From Paralithodes platypus (lineage: Eukaryota; Arthropoda; Malacostraca; Decapoda; Lithodidae): 64,000 nucleotides of DNA. The DNA lies in the NCBI GenBank assembly GCA_032716605.1, contig CM064502.1, positions 59,716,338 to 59,780,337 of the forward strand. The letters are read 5' to 3'. Positions 1 to 10,207 of the stretch are shown in pieces. Within the stretch, counting starts at the first letter, position 1. Every line of letters begins with the position of its first letter. The translations under genes and the position numbers were made by a program. The notes under the pieces were generated by a model. The model saw only the letters and a list, made by a program, of their open reading frames with translations, was not told the DNA's origin and searched no databases.

Positions 1-122
1 TCTGTTCTTGGCCAAATACTTCTTTACCAACAAATGCATTGAGGTTATCTGCTCAATGTAGCCCCTGCCCTTTCTGAAACCTTCCTGCTCGTTGCCTATT
101 TTGTCGTCAGTTATCTTCTGCA
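1..122 (-). pseudogene. RTE-like LINE reverse transcriptase fragment
   Basis: The minus strand translates without a stop as a piece of a retrotransposon reverse transcriptase. It contains EQEGFRKGRG followed by YIEQIT and KYLAKN, the conserved stretch before catalytic motif A in RTE/BovB-like enzymes. The fragment runs off the window start, so its catalytic part is not visible. It ends near 122, where plus-strand Jockey-like sequence begins. The RTE-like endonuclease remnant at 3648-3990 has the same strand and the expected order, so both may come from one copy split by later insertions (inference). Confidence 0.6.
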
Positions 123-129
123 GTCTCTG

Positions 130-1678
130 TTACTACTCTTGTGCATACCTTTCAGGGTATGCTCCTGTTGTACTCAAAAACTGTGCTTCCGTGCTGACCC
201 CCTGCCTAGGCAAACTCTTTCGTCTCTGTCTAACGTCTTCCCTTCTTGCTGGAAGTTTGCTCTCATTCAACCTGTCCCAAAGAAGGGTGATCGCTCTCAA
301 CCCTCCAACTATCGTTCAATTGCTCTCATCTTTTGTATCTCTATAAAGTTTTTTGGAACTATTCTTGCTTCCAAATTTCTTAAGCATTTCTCTTCTCATA
401 ATCTGCTCTCTGATCGCCAGTATGGCTTCCTTAAGGGTCTCTCTACTGGTGATCTTCTTTCATATCTTACTAACTCTTGGTCATCCAACTTTCGGGACTT
501 TGGTGAGACTTTTTCTGTTGCACTAGGACATATCGATGGCCTTCGATAGAGTCTGGCACAAATCTTTAATTTCCAAACTACCCTCCTTCGGTTTCTATCC
601 CTCCATCTGTGCCTTTGTCTCTAATTTCCTTTCAGGCCGTTCAATAGCTGCGGTTGTGGACGGCCATCACTCACTTCCTCATCCTATCAACTCCGGTGTT
701 CCACAGGGTTCTGTCCTATCTCCTATTCTCTTTCTAATTTTCATAAATGATCTTCTCAACTGTACATCCAGTCCCATCCATTCATATGCAGACGACTCTA
801 CCTTACAGTACAGTACAGTACAGTACAGTACGCCCCAGCCAGCAGTCCCTCAAAATCAAACGTAATGAAGCCATAAAACACTTATCTTCTGATCTAGCTA
901 CTATTTCCAATTGGGGTAGAGAAACCTTGTTGCATTTAATGCTTCCAAGACCCAATTTATCCATCTTACTACCCGTCAGGAACCTCCAGAGGAGGTTATT
1001 CTTCCCTTATTCCCTCCCTTATTCTTCAACAATACAAAAATCAGTCCTTCATCTTCTGTCAATATTCTCGGCGTCTCTTTTTCTTCTGCTCTCACTTGGA
1101 AGGACCATATTACCAGCCTTGCTATGGCAGCCTCCCAGAAGCTGGGTATGCTCAACCGCCTCAAGAGGTTCTTTACCCCTGCGCAGCTTCTTGCTCTGTA
1201 CAGGGGCACAGTGCGTCCTTGTATTGAGTATTGTTCACATGTGTGGGGAGGATCCTCTCACACCGCACTCCTAGACAAAGTAGAAAGGAAAGCCTTTCGT
1301 ATCATTAACTCCCGTCCACTCACCAACTCTCTGCAATCTCTCTCTCTTCGCCGCAATGTTGCATCTCGCTATTCTATCGCTACTACAATAATCAGTCCCA
1401 GCCTTATGAGGGCTTCTGCCCAGTAGGCTGTTGACAAATAGTTTTTAGTATTATTATTACTGTATTACAATAATCAGTGTTCCTCAGAGCTTTCCCAGTG
1501 TAGGCCTATACCACCTCCCCTACATAGGGTATGTAGTACCCGCCTTGCTACACAATCCCACCCCTACTCTGTGCAACTCTCCAACTCAAGAGTGAAACGC
1601 TATTCTCAGACTTTCTTCTATTCAACTGCTGAGCTCTGGAACTCTCTCCCAGAATCAGTCTTCCCCTCTTCCTTACTT
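130..1678 (+). pseudogene. Jockey-like LINE, 5'-truncated reverse transcriptase
   Basis: This is the polymerase half of a non-LTR retrotransposon, which would copy element RNA at a nicked target. Visible blocks in order are NYRSIALI, DRQYGFLKG, a broken motif A ending AFDRVWHKSL, GVPQGSVLSPILFLIFINDL, the catalytic YADDS box near 787-801, and the C-terminal LYRGTVRPCIEYCSHVWGG and ELWNSLPESVFPSS. The frame changes near 530, 840, 1120 and 1430, and a GTACA microsatellite-like slip lies at 808-832. The endonuclease is absent. The end of the ORF is cut at about 1678 where another LINE begins. Close relatives lie at 10100-13170 and 42566-42952. It is inactive. Confidence 0.85.
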
Positions 1679-3640
1679 ACTTTTGATACTTTTGATGTGT
1701 TCGCCACTCTTCTAGCGGCACCAAGGAGCGCGGCGCCCCTCGTTATGGGTGGTGATTTTGGTGTAGTAGACTGTTTGAAGCGACAGCTCGCTCCCTCGCG
1801 AGGATGGGCTCGTCTGGCACTTTTTGCAGTTCGACATCGAGGGCTCTCTTGAAGTTGTCTAACGAGACGTCCCTCATGTCTCTTACTCGCCGTGGGAGTT
1901 TGTTGAAGAGACGTGGGCCTCTGTGTGATAACCAGCCCTCTCGCAGAGAGCCCATAGCACCCCTGTTATTCATCCGGGGGATTTCACATTCCCAGCCTCT
2001 CCTATCACTGAATTTCATGACTATCGGAGTATGTAGGTTTGGTACTAAACCTTCTGTGATTTTCCACGTGTATATTATTAGATAACGTTCTCTTCTACGT
2101 TCCAGCGAGTACAGATTCAGTGCTCTTAAACGCTCCCAGTAGTGTAGATGTTTTATCGAACTTATATGCGAAGTGAAATTTCTTTGTACACTCTCTGTCA
2201 TTTATTTCACCTGCTTTGTATGGGGATGTTAATATGCTACAGTATTCAAGCCGCGGTAGCACTAGAGATTTGAAGAGCGTTATCATAGGTAATTCACCAC
2301 GTGTTTTAAATGTACGTAGAATTAAGCCCGTTAGACATTTCGCAGCTGCAACTTTGACCTGGTTATGTACTTTGAAACCCATATTTTCAGACATTAATAT
2401 CCCAAGGTCTTTCACACTGTCTTTCCGTTCTATTATGTGGTTAGATTCTGTTAAGTAATTTGTAATTTCTTTAACGCCATTATTATCTCTGTACCGTATT
2501 AATTGGAATTTTTCTTCATTGAATTGCATGTTGTTTTCCCTGGTCCACTGGAACACTACATTCATGTCTTCCTGCAGTCGGCCCGTGTCCTCTTGTGTGT
2601 TTACTATCTTGCTTAATTTTGTGTCATCAGCAAAAGACGACACCGTACTGTGTCTAGTGTTGGTATCTATGTCGCAAATTAGTATGAGGAACAGAAGGGG
2701 CGCTAGCACTGTTCCTTGAGGCACTGAGCTTTTGACATCTGATGGCTCAGATGTTACTTGGTTTACTGCTACTGATTGTTTTCGGTTTACTAGGAAATTG
2801 TATATCCACCTTCCGATTTTCCCCGTTATACCTTTTGCTTTTAGTTTGTGGGCTATTATACCATGGTCACATTTATCAAATGCCTTAGCAAAATCTGTGT
2901 AAATGACATCCACGTTTTTCTTTTCTTCTAGCGCTTTAAGAATTTTGTCAGTGTTCCAAAAGTTTCTTAGGACACTCTAAGAAAATTTACAAAGAAAGAA
3001 ATAGGCTTGAGAAGGCAAAGAACTCATTTTGTGATAGAGTGGTAAATGAGTGGAACGCACTGCCCCAGTATGTAGTCGATTCCGAATCAATAAGGGAGTT
3101 TGAAAGTAATCTTGATAAAGCATGGGGAAGACAAGATTTGAAGTTTGATTATAAAACAAAAATACAGAATAGTAATAATGTTGCGTCTGCTACCGCCGCC
3201 GCCAACACCGTGAACGACCGCAGCAGTGCAAGTACTGGTACTGAGCTGGATACACAGGCATAGTTTGCCTTTTTCCAGAGGATCTACTGTAAGAAACTGT
3301 AAGAAAAGTTGTGAGAGACATGATCTTCCCGCTCTGAATCCATGTTGACTGGTGTTGTGTAGTTCATTTGCCTCCATGAATGTTGAGATTTTGCTTCGCA
3401 GGACTCGCTCGAAAACTTTAATGATGTGGGAGGTTAGAGCTACCGGGCGGTAGTTTTTTGGTAGTGCTTTACTCCCTCCTTTATGCAGTGGGGCAATTAT
3501 TGCGTTTTTCAAGCTATCTGGTATTTCACCCGTGTCTAGACTCCTTCTCCACATTATAGCCAGGGGTTTTGAGAGGTTTTCCTTGCATTTCTTCATTAGG
3601 ATCGAGTTCCATGAGTCCGGGCCTGGTGCCGAGTGGCTTA
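1679..3640 (-). pseudogene. CR1-like LINE reverse transcriptase, interrupted
   Basis: On the minus strand the polymerase runs from NAIIAPLHKGG and NYRPVALTS (about 3500) through QHGFRAGRSCLSQL (about 3330), VIYTDFAKAFDKCDHG (motif A, near 2900), SSVPQGTVLAPLLF and the catalytic FADDTKLS box (near 2630). The C-terminal GPRLFNKLPRRVRD lies near 1890. An insertion of another LINE splits it at 2965-3303. A further frame break lies near 2180. The 3' end at 1679-1696 carries two copies of a 9-bp unit (ATCAAAAGT on the minus strand), a tail style seen in CR1-like LINEs. The endonuclease half is missing. It is inactive. Confidence 0.85.
2965..3303 (+). mobile_element. 5'-truncated CR1-like LINE insertion with target duplication
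   Basis: This segment closely matches 8581-8913, the 3' end of the larger LINE in this window: the same C-terminal peptide (NEWNALPQYVVDSES), the same 3' UTR and the same tail of about 10-bp repeats (actgtaagaa). It sits in opposite orientation inside the reverse transcriptase at 1679-3640. The 7-mer aaaagtt flanks both sides (2958-2964 and 3304-3310), which fits target-site duplication by target-primed reverse transcription. Only the last 340 bp were inserted, the usual LINE 5' truncation. Confidence 0.8.
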
Positions 3641-3647
3641 AATTGCT

Positions 3648-3990
3648 TCAAACTCTTTTATAGCAATCTGATCCTATCAGCATTACCTCGTACTGATTTT
3701 GAATCTAATTTTCTTCCTTTTAGCCCAGAGTCAATCATGGCGTAGTCAATTAGAACTTCTATTCCTGCTCACCTTCACCTCTGTGCCATGTATACCTATG
3801 AATGTGACGATACTCAAAAAAGTGTTAGCTAAAAACATTTCTCTCTTTGCACATACTTCTAGAAGAAAGTCACCATTCATATTCCTACCCTCAACACCCC
3901 ATTTACCCAATACCTGTATACCTTTTATCTCCTCATTTCCAACTCTGCCATGCATGTCACTCAATAAAATTACATTTGTACACTCTTGCC
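3648..3990 (-). pseudogene. RTE-like LINE endonuclease (EEP) fragment
   Basis: The minus strand encodes part of an exonuclease-endonuclease-phosphatase domain of the RTE type, often mislabelled craniofacial development protein 2-like. Visible are MHGRVGNEEIKG, NGDFLLEVCAKREMFLANTF and, after a frame break, VLIDYAMIDSGLKGR and a degraded RGNADRIRLL. The family uses this domain to nick the target DNA strand. Neither the N-terminal part nor the final SDH motif is intact. The CR1-like sequence begins at its 3' boundary. Confidence 0.7.
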
Positions 3991-4462
3991 TTTCTCTTAT
4001 ACATTTACTGTATTTGTAATTACTAAAGTTTACAATATGATTGAAATTTGGAGTTTAGTATTAGGATTGTAAAGAGATCTACCATATGTTATTTATTTAT
4101 TTATTTATATTATTTTTATTTATTTATTTTCGGTCAGAGTGCTGGAGGTGGGATGTGGTGCAGGTCTACCAGCTCTATACTGTGCCTTACAGGGGGCTCA
4201 TGTTACACTTCAGGATTATGTAAGTACAGTATCATACTATTGTATGCCACTAGTATTATTAAAAGTGTAGTTAAACATGAACAACAATAAAAACAAAGCT
4301 AATCCAGGATATGAGACTGAAACCACACCATGTGTGGACCACTCAGTCTTTAGAATTATGCGTTTATGTATATCATCACTAGTTTATATGGTGTAAGTTA
4401 TCATGTGCCAGATTAAATATAACGGAATATCGAGCACTAGAAGTACATGAACGAGGGCGGTG
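3991..4462. other. No gene recognised; AT-rich spacer
   Basis: This stretch contains a TTTA/TTATTT-rich tract at 4088-4130 and otherwise unique-looking sequence. No supported coding frame, RNA gene or element ends were seen. Confidence 0.5.
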
Positions 4463-4575
4463 CTGGTTGGGGGGAGGGGCGTCAACTGACTGGGGACACA
4501 GGTGCATGGGGGCGGTTCGTTCGTGGCCACCCCTTCGGGGATCACGGCGTCAGGCAATAGATAGATAGATAGATC
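4463..4575 (+). repeat. GATA-tailed 3' end repeat, left arm of an inverted pair
   Basis: This is a GC-rich segment with a short hairpin (ccccttcgggg, near 4531-4541) and a tail of about four GATA units. An almost identical copy lies in opposite orientation at 9407-9520. The layout of hairpin followed by a short tandem tail resembles the 3' end of a LINE or LINE-dependent SINE. No coding part is attached. Confidence 0.65.
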
Positions 4576-4726
4576 AAGAACATACTGAGCGAGCGAGGAG
4601 AGGAAGGACTGGTGAAGTGCTAGGGGGAAAAATTGGTGTGGTGGAGGGGTGAGTTATATAATAACTTATATTGTAAAACGAGTAATTTAACAAGGGTCAG
4701 CTGGAGTGTAGTGATTGTAAACAAAC

Positions 4727-5895
4727 ATGGCAGATGGAATGGCGGGAATCTCGGAGTCGGAAGAAAGGTTAGAGCGATTTCGTGGGTGAGTACAGATAGG
4801 AAGGTTGAAGAGATTATTAATGTTGTGAAGGATCTGGAAAAGTGGAAGAGTGAAACGGAGAAATGGAAGGGGGACATTGGTGAGAAAATCAAGGTATTGT
4901 GCGAACTATGTGGTGCGTCGGGGGGGGGGGGGGGGGGGGTGCAGGGAATAGGCCTAGGCTTAGTGAAGGAAGCGAATGTGGGCCTATTTCGGAAGCTAAT
5001 AAGAACCTAGAGATGGTATTAAAAAGGGTAGAGGAATTGGGAGCAGGGAATGTGGCATTAAAGGAGCAGCTGATGGAATACGAAGGACGATTCAAGGAAG
5101 TGAAGGAGTCAACTGCATGGACGGTGGTAGGTGAACAGAAAGTTAAGGATTTGGAGGAAATTGTGAAAGAACAAAAGGAGGAAATGAATTAGACAAAAAA
5201 AAGTTTTGAGAGCAGTCGTAGGTGTCATGAAGAACAAGGAGAGTGTCGTGAGAGAGGCCATGGACAGGGATAGAGGTATAATCATGCATGGAGATATAGA
5301 GGCTCATATGAATGATAATGGAGTGAGAAAAGTGAGAGATATGGAGAAAGTAAAGGAGGTCATGAAAGCTGTTGATGTAGATGGATGTGGATGGGATGGG
5401 CAGGTGGAGGAAGTCAGTAGGATAGGTAGATATAGAAGGGGGGAGATGAGACCTATAAGGGTACAGTTTAAAACCAGGGCAGTGGTAGAGACTGTGACAC
5501 ATTTTAGTTGGAGACTAAACACAAGTGAAGAACTGAAACATATAAGATTAAAGGAGGATTTGAGCATAGAACAAAGAAAAAAAATAAAGGAACTACAGGA
5601 AAAGGCTGATGAGGAAAATGGAAAGTTGGGTGAGGAGGATAAGAAGAAGTTTTTCTGGAGAGTGAGGGACGGGAAATTGAGGAAGTGGTTTATAAGAATG
5701 GAAGGGAGAGGGAGAGCAGGGAGGGAAGAGAATGTGACAAGTTGTGGCAGAGGTGGAGAGCAGGGTGGAAGCATCTCGGGGAGAGGCAGAAGAAGCTGCA
5801 GACCCAGTACCAGTAGTGTGAGGCGGGGAGTAGGGCACGGACAGGAGGAGCGGGATGATGTAGTTGCTGAAGGAATTGTAGAAAGATTAAGGATT
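4727..5895 (+). pseudogene. LINE ORF1 protein: coiled coil and L1-like CTD, frameshifted
   Basis: The reading starts at ATG 4727 (MADGMAGISESEERLERF), shifts frame near 4787, again at the long G run 4919-4939, and again near 5190. The first part (to about 5190) is rich in heptad-like Leu/Val/Glu/Lys (EEIINVVKDLEKW, NLEMVLKRVEELGAGN), so a coiled coil is likely. The second part (5400-5700) contains RIGRYRRGEMRPIRVQF and LKEDLSIEQRKKIKEL, which resembles the C-terminal RNA-binding domain of L1 ORF1p. This fits the known role of ORF1p as an RNA-binding trimer in the retrotransposition particle. The end, at about 5895, is an Arg/Gly/Ser-rich linker that continues in frame into the endonuclease. 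Confidence 0.65.
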
Positions 5896-5896
5896 A

Positions 5897-6651
5897 TGTT
5901 TAGTAATGTGGATGTGTTTACCCAGGACAAGAAGAGAGACCTGATATGTAGGTTGCAGGATGAAGAGGAAAAACCTGATGTCATAGCCTTACAAGAAGTA
6001 AGACCAAAAAATGCTAGAATTGAAAGGGAACTGGTCGAGTACAGTTTGGAGGGTTTTGAGTTGTACAAGAGGAATGCTATTAGAGCAGAGGTTGGAAGAA
6101 GGCTGTTTATTTATGCAAGAAAAGAGCTCAAGGTAAATGAGGTGGATATGAGACAGCAGTATTGTGAGTATTTGTGTATTGAATTAAAATGTACAAGATG
6201 GTCAATTCTAATTGCCTCTATATATAGAAGTCCAAATAATAGTAGGGAAGAGGATGATAACCTACTGAAAGCAATGGAGGAAATAGATAATAGAGAGAAC
6301 AAATATAAGATTTTGATTGGTGATTTCAATTTGCCAAGGATCAACTGGGCAAATTGTACTACTCCAGCGGGACAGTGTAGCCTTGAAAACAAGTTTATAG
6401 AGAAAGTAAGAGATTGTTTTTTAACGCAACATATTACAGAGATGACAAGATATAGAGATGGGAAGCAGGAGAGTGTACTTGATTTAATTTTTAGCAATGA
6501 GGAGGATATAGTGGAACATGTCAATGTGGATAGCCCTATAGGTCGTAGTGACCATGCCTGTATAAGTTTTAGTATAATATTAAAACAGAGAGGGATGATA
6601 GAAGCAATTAAAAAATATACATGTATGACAGAGCAGATTATGAGCTGCTGA
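5897..6651 (+). pseudogene. LINE endonuclease (EEP/APE type)
   Basis: In the frame open from 5206 to 6651, the domain begins at about 5897 (MFSNVDVFTQDKK). It carries DVIALQEV with the metal-binding Glu (residue 264 of that frame), IASIYRSPNN, IGDFNLPRINW (Asp/Asn pair, residues 373-375) and SDHACISF (catalytic His, residues 448-450). All visible active-site residues are kept, so this domain looks intact. The frame then runs into a stop at 6651; the true continuation (DYELLRRCLDIDWGEYL) lies in another frame from about 6625. The family nicks target DNA to prime reverse transcription. Confidence 0.8.
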
Positions 6652-6659
6652 GAAGGTGT

Positions 6660-8763
6660 CTGGACATTGACTGGGGGGAATACTTGAACGGTGAAGACGC
6701 TGAAGGAATGTGGAGGAAGTTTAGAGTCAAACTGGAGGATGTTATATCCAAATGTGTACCGGTAAGGGAATATAAGGATAAACAAAATTGAGGAAAAGAA
6801 CGAACCCAGAATTACCAATGAAAAGAAAGCTGTGGACTTTGATAAGAAGAAAGAAACTATTGTGGGATAGATTAAAAGTGTTAAAAAAGAACAGGGGGTC
6901 TAGTATAGAAGCTAAAGTAGTGGATTTGGAATGTAGACAGATAAACAATAAAATAAAGTGGGAGACAAGGTTGTATTAGAAAGGAAAGGGAGAGAGAGAT
7001 TGCAAGAAACGTGAAGGATAATCCAAAAATATTCTGGAAGTACATTCAGGAAAAGTTAACGAGAAGAGTAGGGATCCCGAAGCTGGTAGGGGGGTTGGAT
7101 GATGGGAGTAGAGCGGAGACGGATAAGGAGAAAGCAGAGGTGCTGGGGAAATACTTTGGGGGGGTACTAACAGTAGAGTCGGATGATGCTGTGCCAAATA
7201 TTCCCATCAAACAGGCACCTGCACTAGAACTAATAGAGTTTTCCCATGCTAGAATAAGAAGGGCTATAGAAAAAATAAACAGAAGTAAGTCCCCGGGACC
7301 GGATGGGATACACCCAAGAATCATAAAGGAAGGAGGTGAGATGTTAGTAGAGCCATTGAAAATGTTATTTGAGGTATCGTTTAATACAGGACAAATCCCG
7401 ATGGACTGGAGAGAGGCGAACATAACAGCTATATTTAAGAAGGGAATGAGAAATGACCCAGGAAATTATAGACCAGTCAGTTTGACAAGTGTTGTGTGTA
7501 AACTAATGGAAACGGTAATTAGAGAAGGAATAATGGAGCATATGAAATCAAACCAACTTTTCAGTGGGAGACAGTTCGGATTCTTGCCGGGGAGGTCGAC
7601 GGTACTACAGCTAATTAAGGTGGTAGATGATTGGATGCAAATTCTAGAGGATGGTGATGTAATAGACGTGGTATATTGCGATTTTATGAAGGCCTTCGAT
7701 AAGGTCCCACATAAAAGGTTAATTGAGAAAGTTAGAAGCTATAATATTGGGGAGAAATGTGTGAAATGGATAGAAGCCTTCCTGAAAATCGGAGACAGAG
7801 GGTGCTGGTGAATGGAATAGGCTCGGGGTGGAGGGAAATTACAAGTGGGGTTCCTCAGGGATCTGTGTTGGGACCACTACTGTTCGTTATATTTATCAAT
7901 GACTTACCTGAAGTTATAACTAATGGAAGTGAGGTATACCTGTATGTGGATGACACTAAGCTGTATAGAAGAGTGAGGAGTAAGGAAGATGTGGGTTTGC
8001 TTCAAGGAGATGTGGATGGCATGAAGGGATGGTCTGAGCATTGGTAATGCCTTTTCATCCAAAAAAAAGCAAGTACATGCAGATTGGGACAAGCAAGATA
8101 GACAAGGTAGGATACAGTATATATGAAGTGATGGAGGAAGTGAATGCAGAAAAGGATGTAGGAGTAGTGATAGACAATAAGTTAAATTTCTCAGAACATT
8201 TAGCGGAAAAGATAAACAAAGCCAATAGAATTGTAGGGCTGATATAGGAGGACATTTGTGTCACTTGACGAAGAAATTTTCAGGAATCTCTATACAGCGC
8301 TGGTTAGGCCGCACCTGGAATATGCAAACCAGGTGTGGGCTCCATATATGGTAAAGGATATAGAAGCAGTGGAGAAAGTGCAGAGGAGAGTTGCCAAGCT
8401 AGTACAGTACCAACGTTGAAGAACGCGGGCTATGAGCAGAGGTTGAGGACACTGGGGCTTCCGACACTGGCATATAGGAGAAAGAGAGGGGATATGATAG
8501 AGACTTTTAAGATAGTGTCAGGAAAGTATGATGAGGATGTGTGTGAAGGTATCTTCTTGATGCGGGAGGGAACAAGAACGAGAGGACACTCAAAGAAAAT
8601 TTACAAAGAAAGAAATAGGCTTGAGAAGGCAAAGAACTCATTTTGTGATAGAGTGGTAAATGAGTGGAACGCACTGCCCCAGTATGTAGTCGATTCCGAA
8701 TCAATAAGGAAGTTTGAAAGTAATCTTGATAAATCATGGGGAAGACAAGATTTTGAAGTTTGA
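6660..8763 (+). pseudogene. LINE reverse transcriptase, frameshifted
   Basis: The fingers and palm are read from 7011: KSPGPDGIHPRI, NYRPVSLTS, SGRQFGFLPGRST and motif A VVYCDFMKAFDKVPH. A frame change near 7790 leads to SGVPQGSVLGPLLFVIFINDLP and the catalytic box YVDDTKLY (7944-7967). Further shifts lie near 8045 and 8245. The thumb follows with LYTALVRPHLEYANQVWAP, then LRTLGLPTLAYRRKRGDMIETFKI and the C-terminal NEWNALPQYVVDSES, with a stop at 8763. The motifs are well conserved despite the breaks, so the copy is young or the breaks are partly sequencing errors. Confidence 0.85.
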
Positions 8764-8922
8764 TTATAAAGCAAAAATACAGAATAGTAAAAATGTTGCG
8801 TCTGCTACCGCCGCCGCCAAACACCGTAAACGACCGCAGCAGTGCAAGTACTGGTACTGAGCTGGATACACAGGCCTAGTTTGCCTTTTTCCAGAGGATC
8901 TACTGTAAGAATACTGTAATGT

Positions 8923-8994
8923 GGCAGTCCGGGGATTCGAACCCAGGATGCTCACACCAAAAATCAACACACTTATGCATTGCGCCACGAAGAC
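8923..8994 (-). repeat. tRNA-like sequence (SINE head)
   Basis: On the minus strand a box-A-like tggcgcaatgcataagtg is followed about 30 bases later by a perfect box B, ggttcgaatcc. The arms do not fold as a complete tRNA, so this is a tRNA-derived repeat, not a working tRNA gene. It directly abuts the LINE 3' tail at 8918. Related copies lie at 47246, 50727 and 62612, all on the minus strand. Confidence 0.6.
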
Positions 8995-9102
8995 AGTTAA
9001 AGAATGCTGCACAAGCCTACGATTTATTAAACTGATAATTTCTTAACGTAATTAATTTTATTGGAATAAATACCTGTACAGTAGTTCTGCTGTGTTGTTC
9101 TA

Positions 9103-9337
9103 TTAACCCTCTCCGACATATGACGCGATTTTGAGCCGATTAGGGATACTTTAAAGCCTTTGTTACCATCAGGGGTATTTAGAAACCTTTAGTTTAGTTA
9201 CTTCAACCTCTGCAGTTGTCTTTGAGTTAGCTGTGGGCAGATAACTAATTTTGGAGAGGTAATTATAAGAGTGAGAGAACTCTATTTCTTATTGCTAATC
9301 TGGTAACCTCTGCGTCATATGAATCTGAAGGGGTTAA
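9103..9337. mobile_element. TTAA-flanked MITE, family D copy 1
   Basis: The element is bounded by TTAA at both ends, with terminal inverted repeats beginning CCCTCTCCGACATATGACG and ending in its diverged complement (CGTCATATGAATCTGAAGGGG). It is non-coding and about 235 bp long. It matches 56889-57112 in inverted orientation over its whole length. TTAA target duplication and a C-rich terminal repeat fit non-autonomous piggyBac-like elements (established for that superfamily; assignment inferred). Confidence 0.75.
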
Positions 9338-9406
9338 GAAGTATCTTTGAAGCTTTTTACTTATACAGTACTGATTCTTAAAGACACCATGCTATTTTTG
9401 AGTAGT

Positions 9407-9520
9407 CTATCTATCTATCTATCTATTGCCTGACGCCATGATCCCCGAAGGGGTGGCCACGAACGAACCGCCCCCATGCACCTCTGTCCCCAGTCAGTCG
9501 ACGCCCCTCCCCCCAACCAG
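9407..9520 (-). repeat. GATA-tailed 3' end repeat, right arm of an inverted pair
   Basis: This is the reverse complement of 4463-4575, with the tail now written as TCTA units at 9407-9425. The hairpin, GC-rich body and tail are conserved, with a few mismatches. Confidence 0.65.
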
Positions 9521-10099
9521 CAGTAGTAGTCTACATTCTTAATATATAGAAATATCCTTTGACACAGTTTTTACTGCCTTGTATTGTAGTTCACTGTACA
9601 GTATCACCTAGCTCACATTAATTTGGTAGTACTGTATCTTGGACTTCAGTCCGATAAACCCGGCTATTAGTACAGTATTACCAATTTACACAAACTGGTG
9701 GGTTATTCTATTTAATGCTGAGTCTATCTCAACTCTCGGGCGAATATTTTAGCCCGCGTTACACTCCATAGTCCGGATAGCTATAAGCGGGTGATTATGA
9801 CACCCGGCTAACCTGAAGGGCAAGTATTGCTGGTCGGTAGACCTAAAAGCCCTCTTAACCCGGCTCACAATATTAGCCACATTTTAGATATGATTCGACC
9901 TAGGGTTGTTTGGTACTATTATCCCATAGGGTTACATGAACTAAATATATAAAACTATTGGCCCTAGCAATGGGGGATAGGATGTCTGAACTTACAGCGA
10001 TGTCACGGTCAACTCTCTACAATTTGCCCCTAATAATAATTATGTTTCAATAGCTCCTGCTCCAGAATTTATTGCTTAATATGAATGGGAAGATCATGT
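9521..10099. other. No gene recognised
   Basis: This is unique-looking sequence without a supported coding frame, tRNA or element termini. It ends at the poly-T tract that marks the 3' end of the next LINE. Confidence 0.5.
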
Positions 10100-10207
10100 G
10101 TTTTTTTTTTTTGTTTTTTTTTTTTTCTATGTGATTGAGGGAGGCAAAAGGCATAACTGCCTATAGCGAGTGCCTGCCCCATAGTTGAAAGAGTGACAGG
10201 GCCAAAA

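Larger units (their letters stand above)
4640..8915 (+). mobile_element. Near full-length CR1-like non-LTR retrotransposon
   Basis: All expected parts of a LINE are present in order: an ORF1 with coiled coil and L1-like C-terminal domain, an EEP endonuclease, a reverse transcriptase, a 3' UTR and a short tandem 3' tail (ctgtaagaa units, 8903-8918). About six frame changes break the coding sequence, several at A or G runs (4919-4939, near 6610, 6785 and 8045), so either decay or homopolymer sequencing error is possible. Two 3' fragments of the same family occur at 2965-3303 and 31227-31326, so the family has moved. Clade assignment to CR1 rests on motif style and tail type only. Confidence 0.8.
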
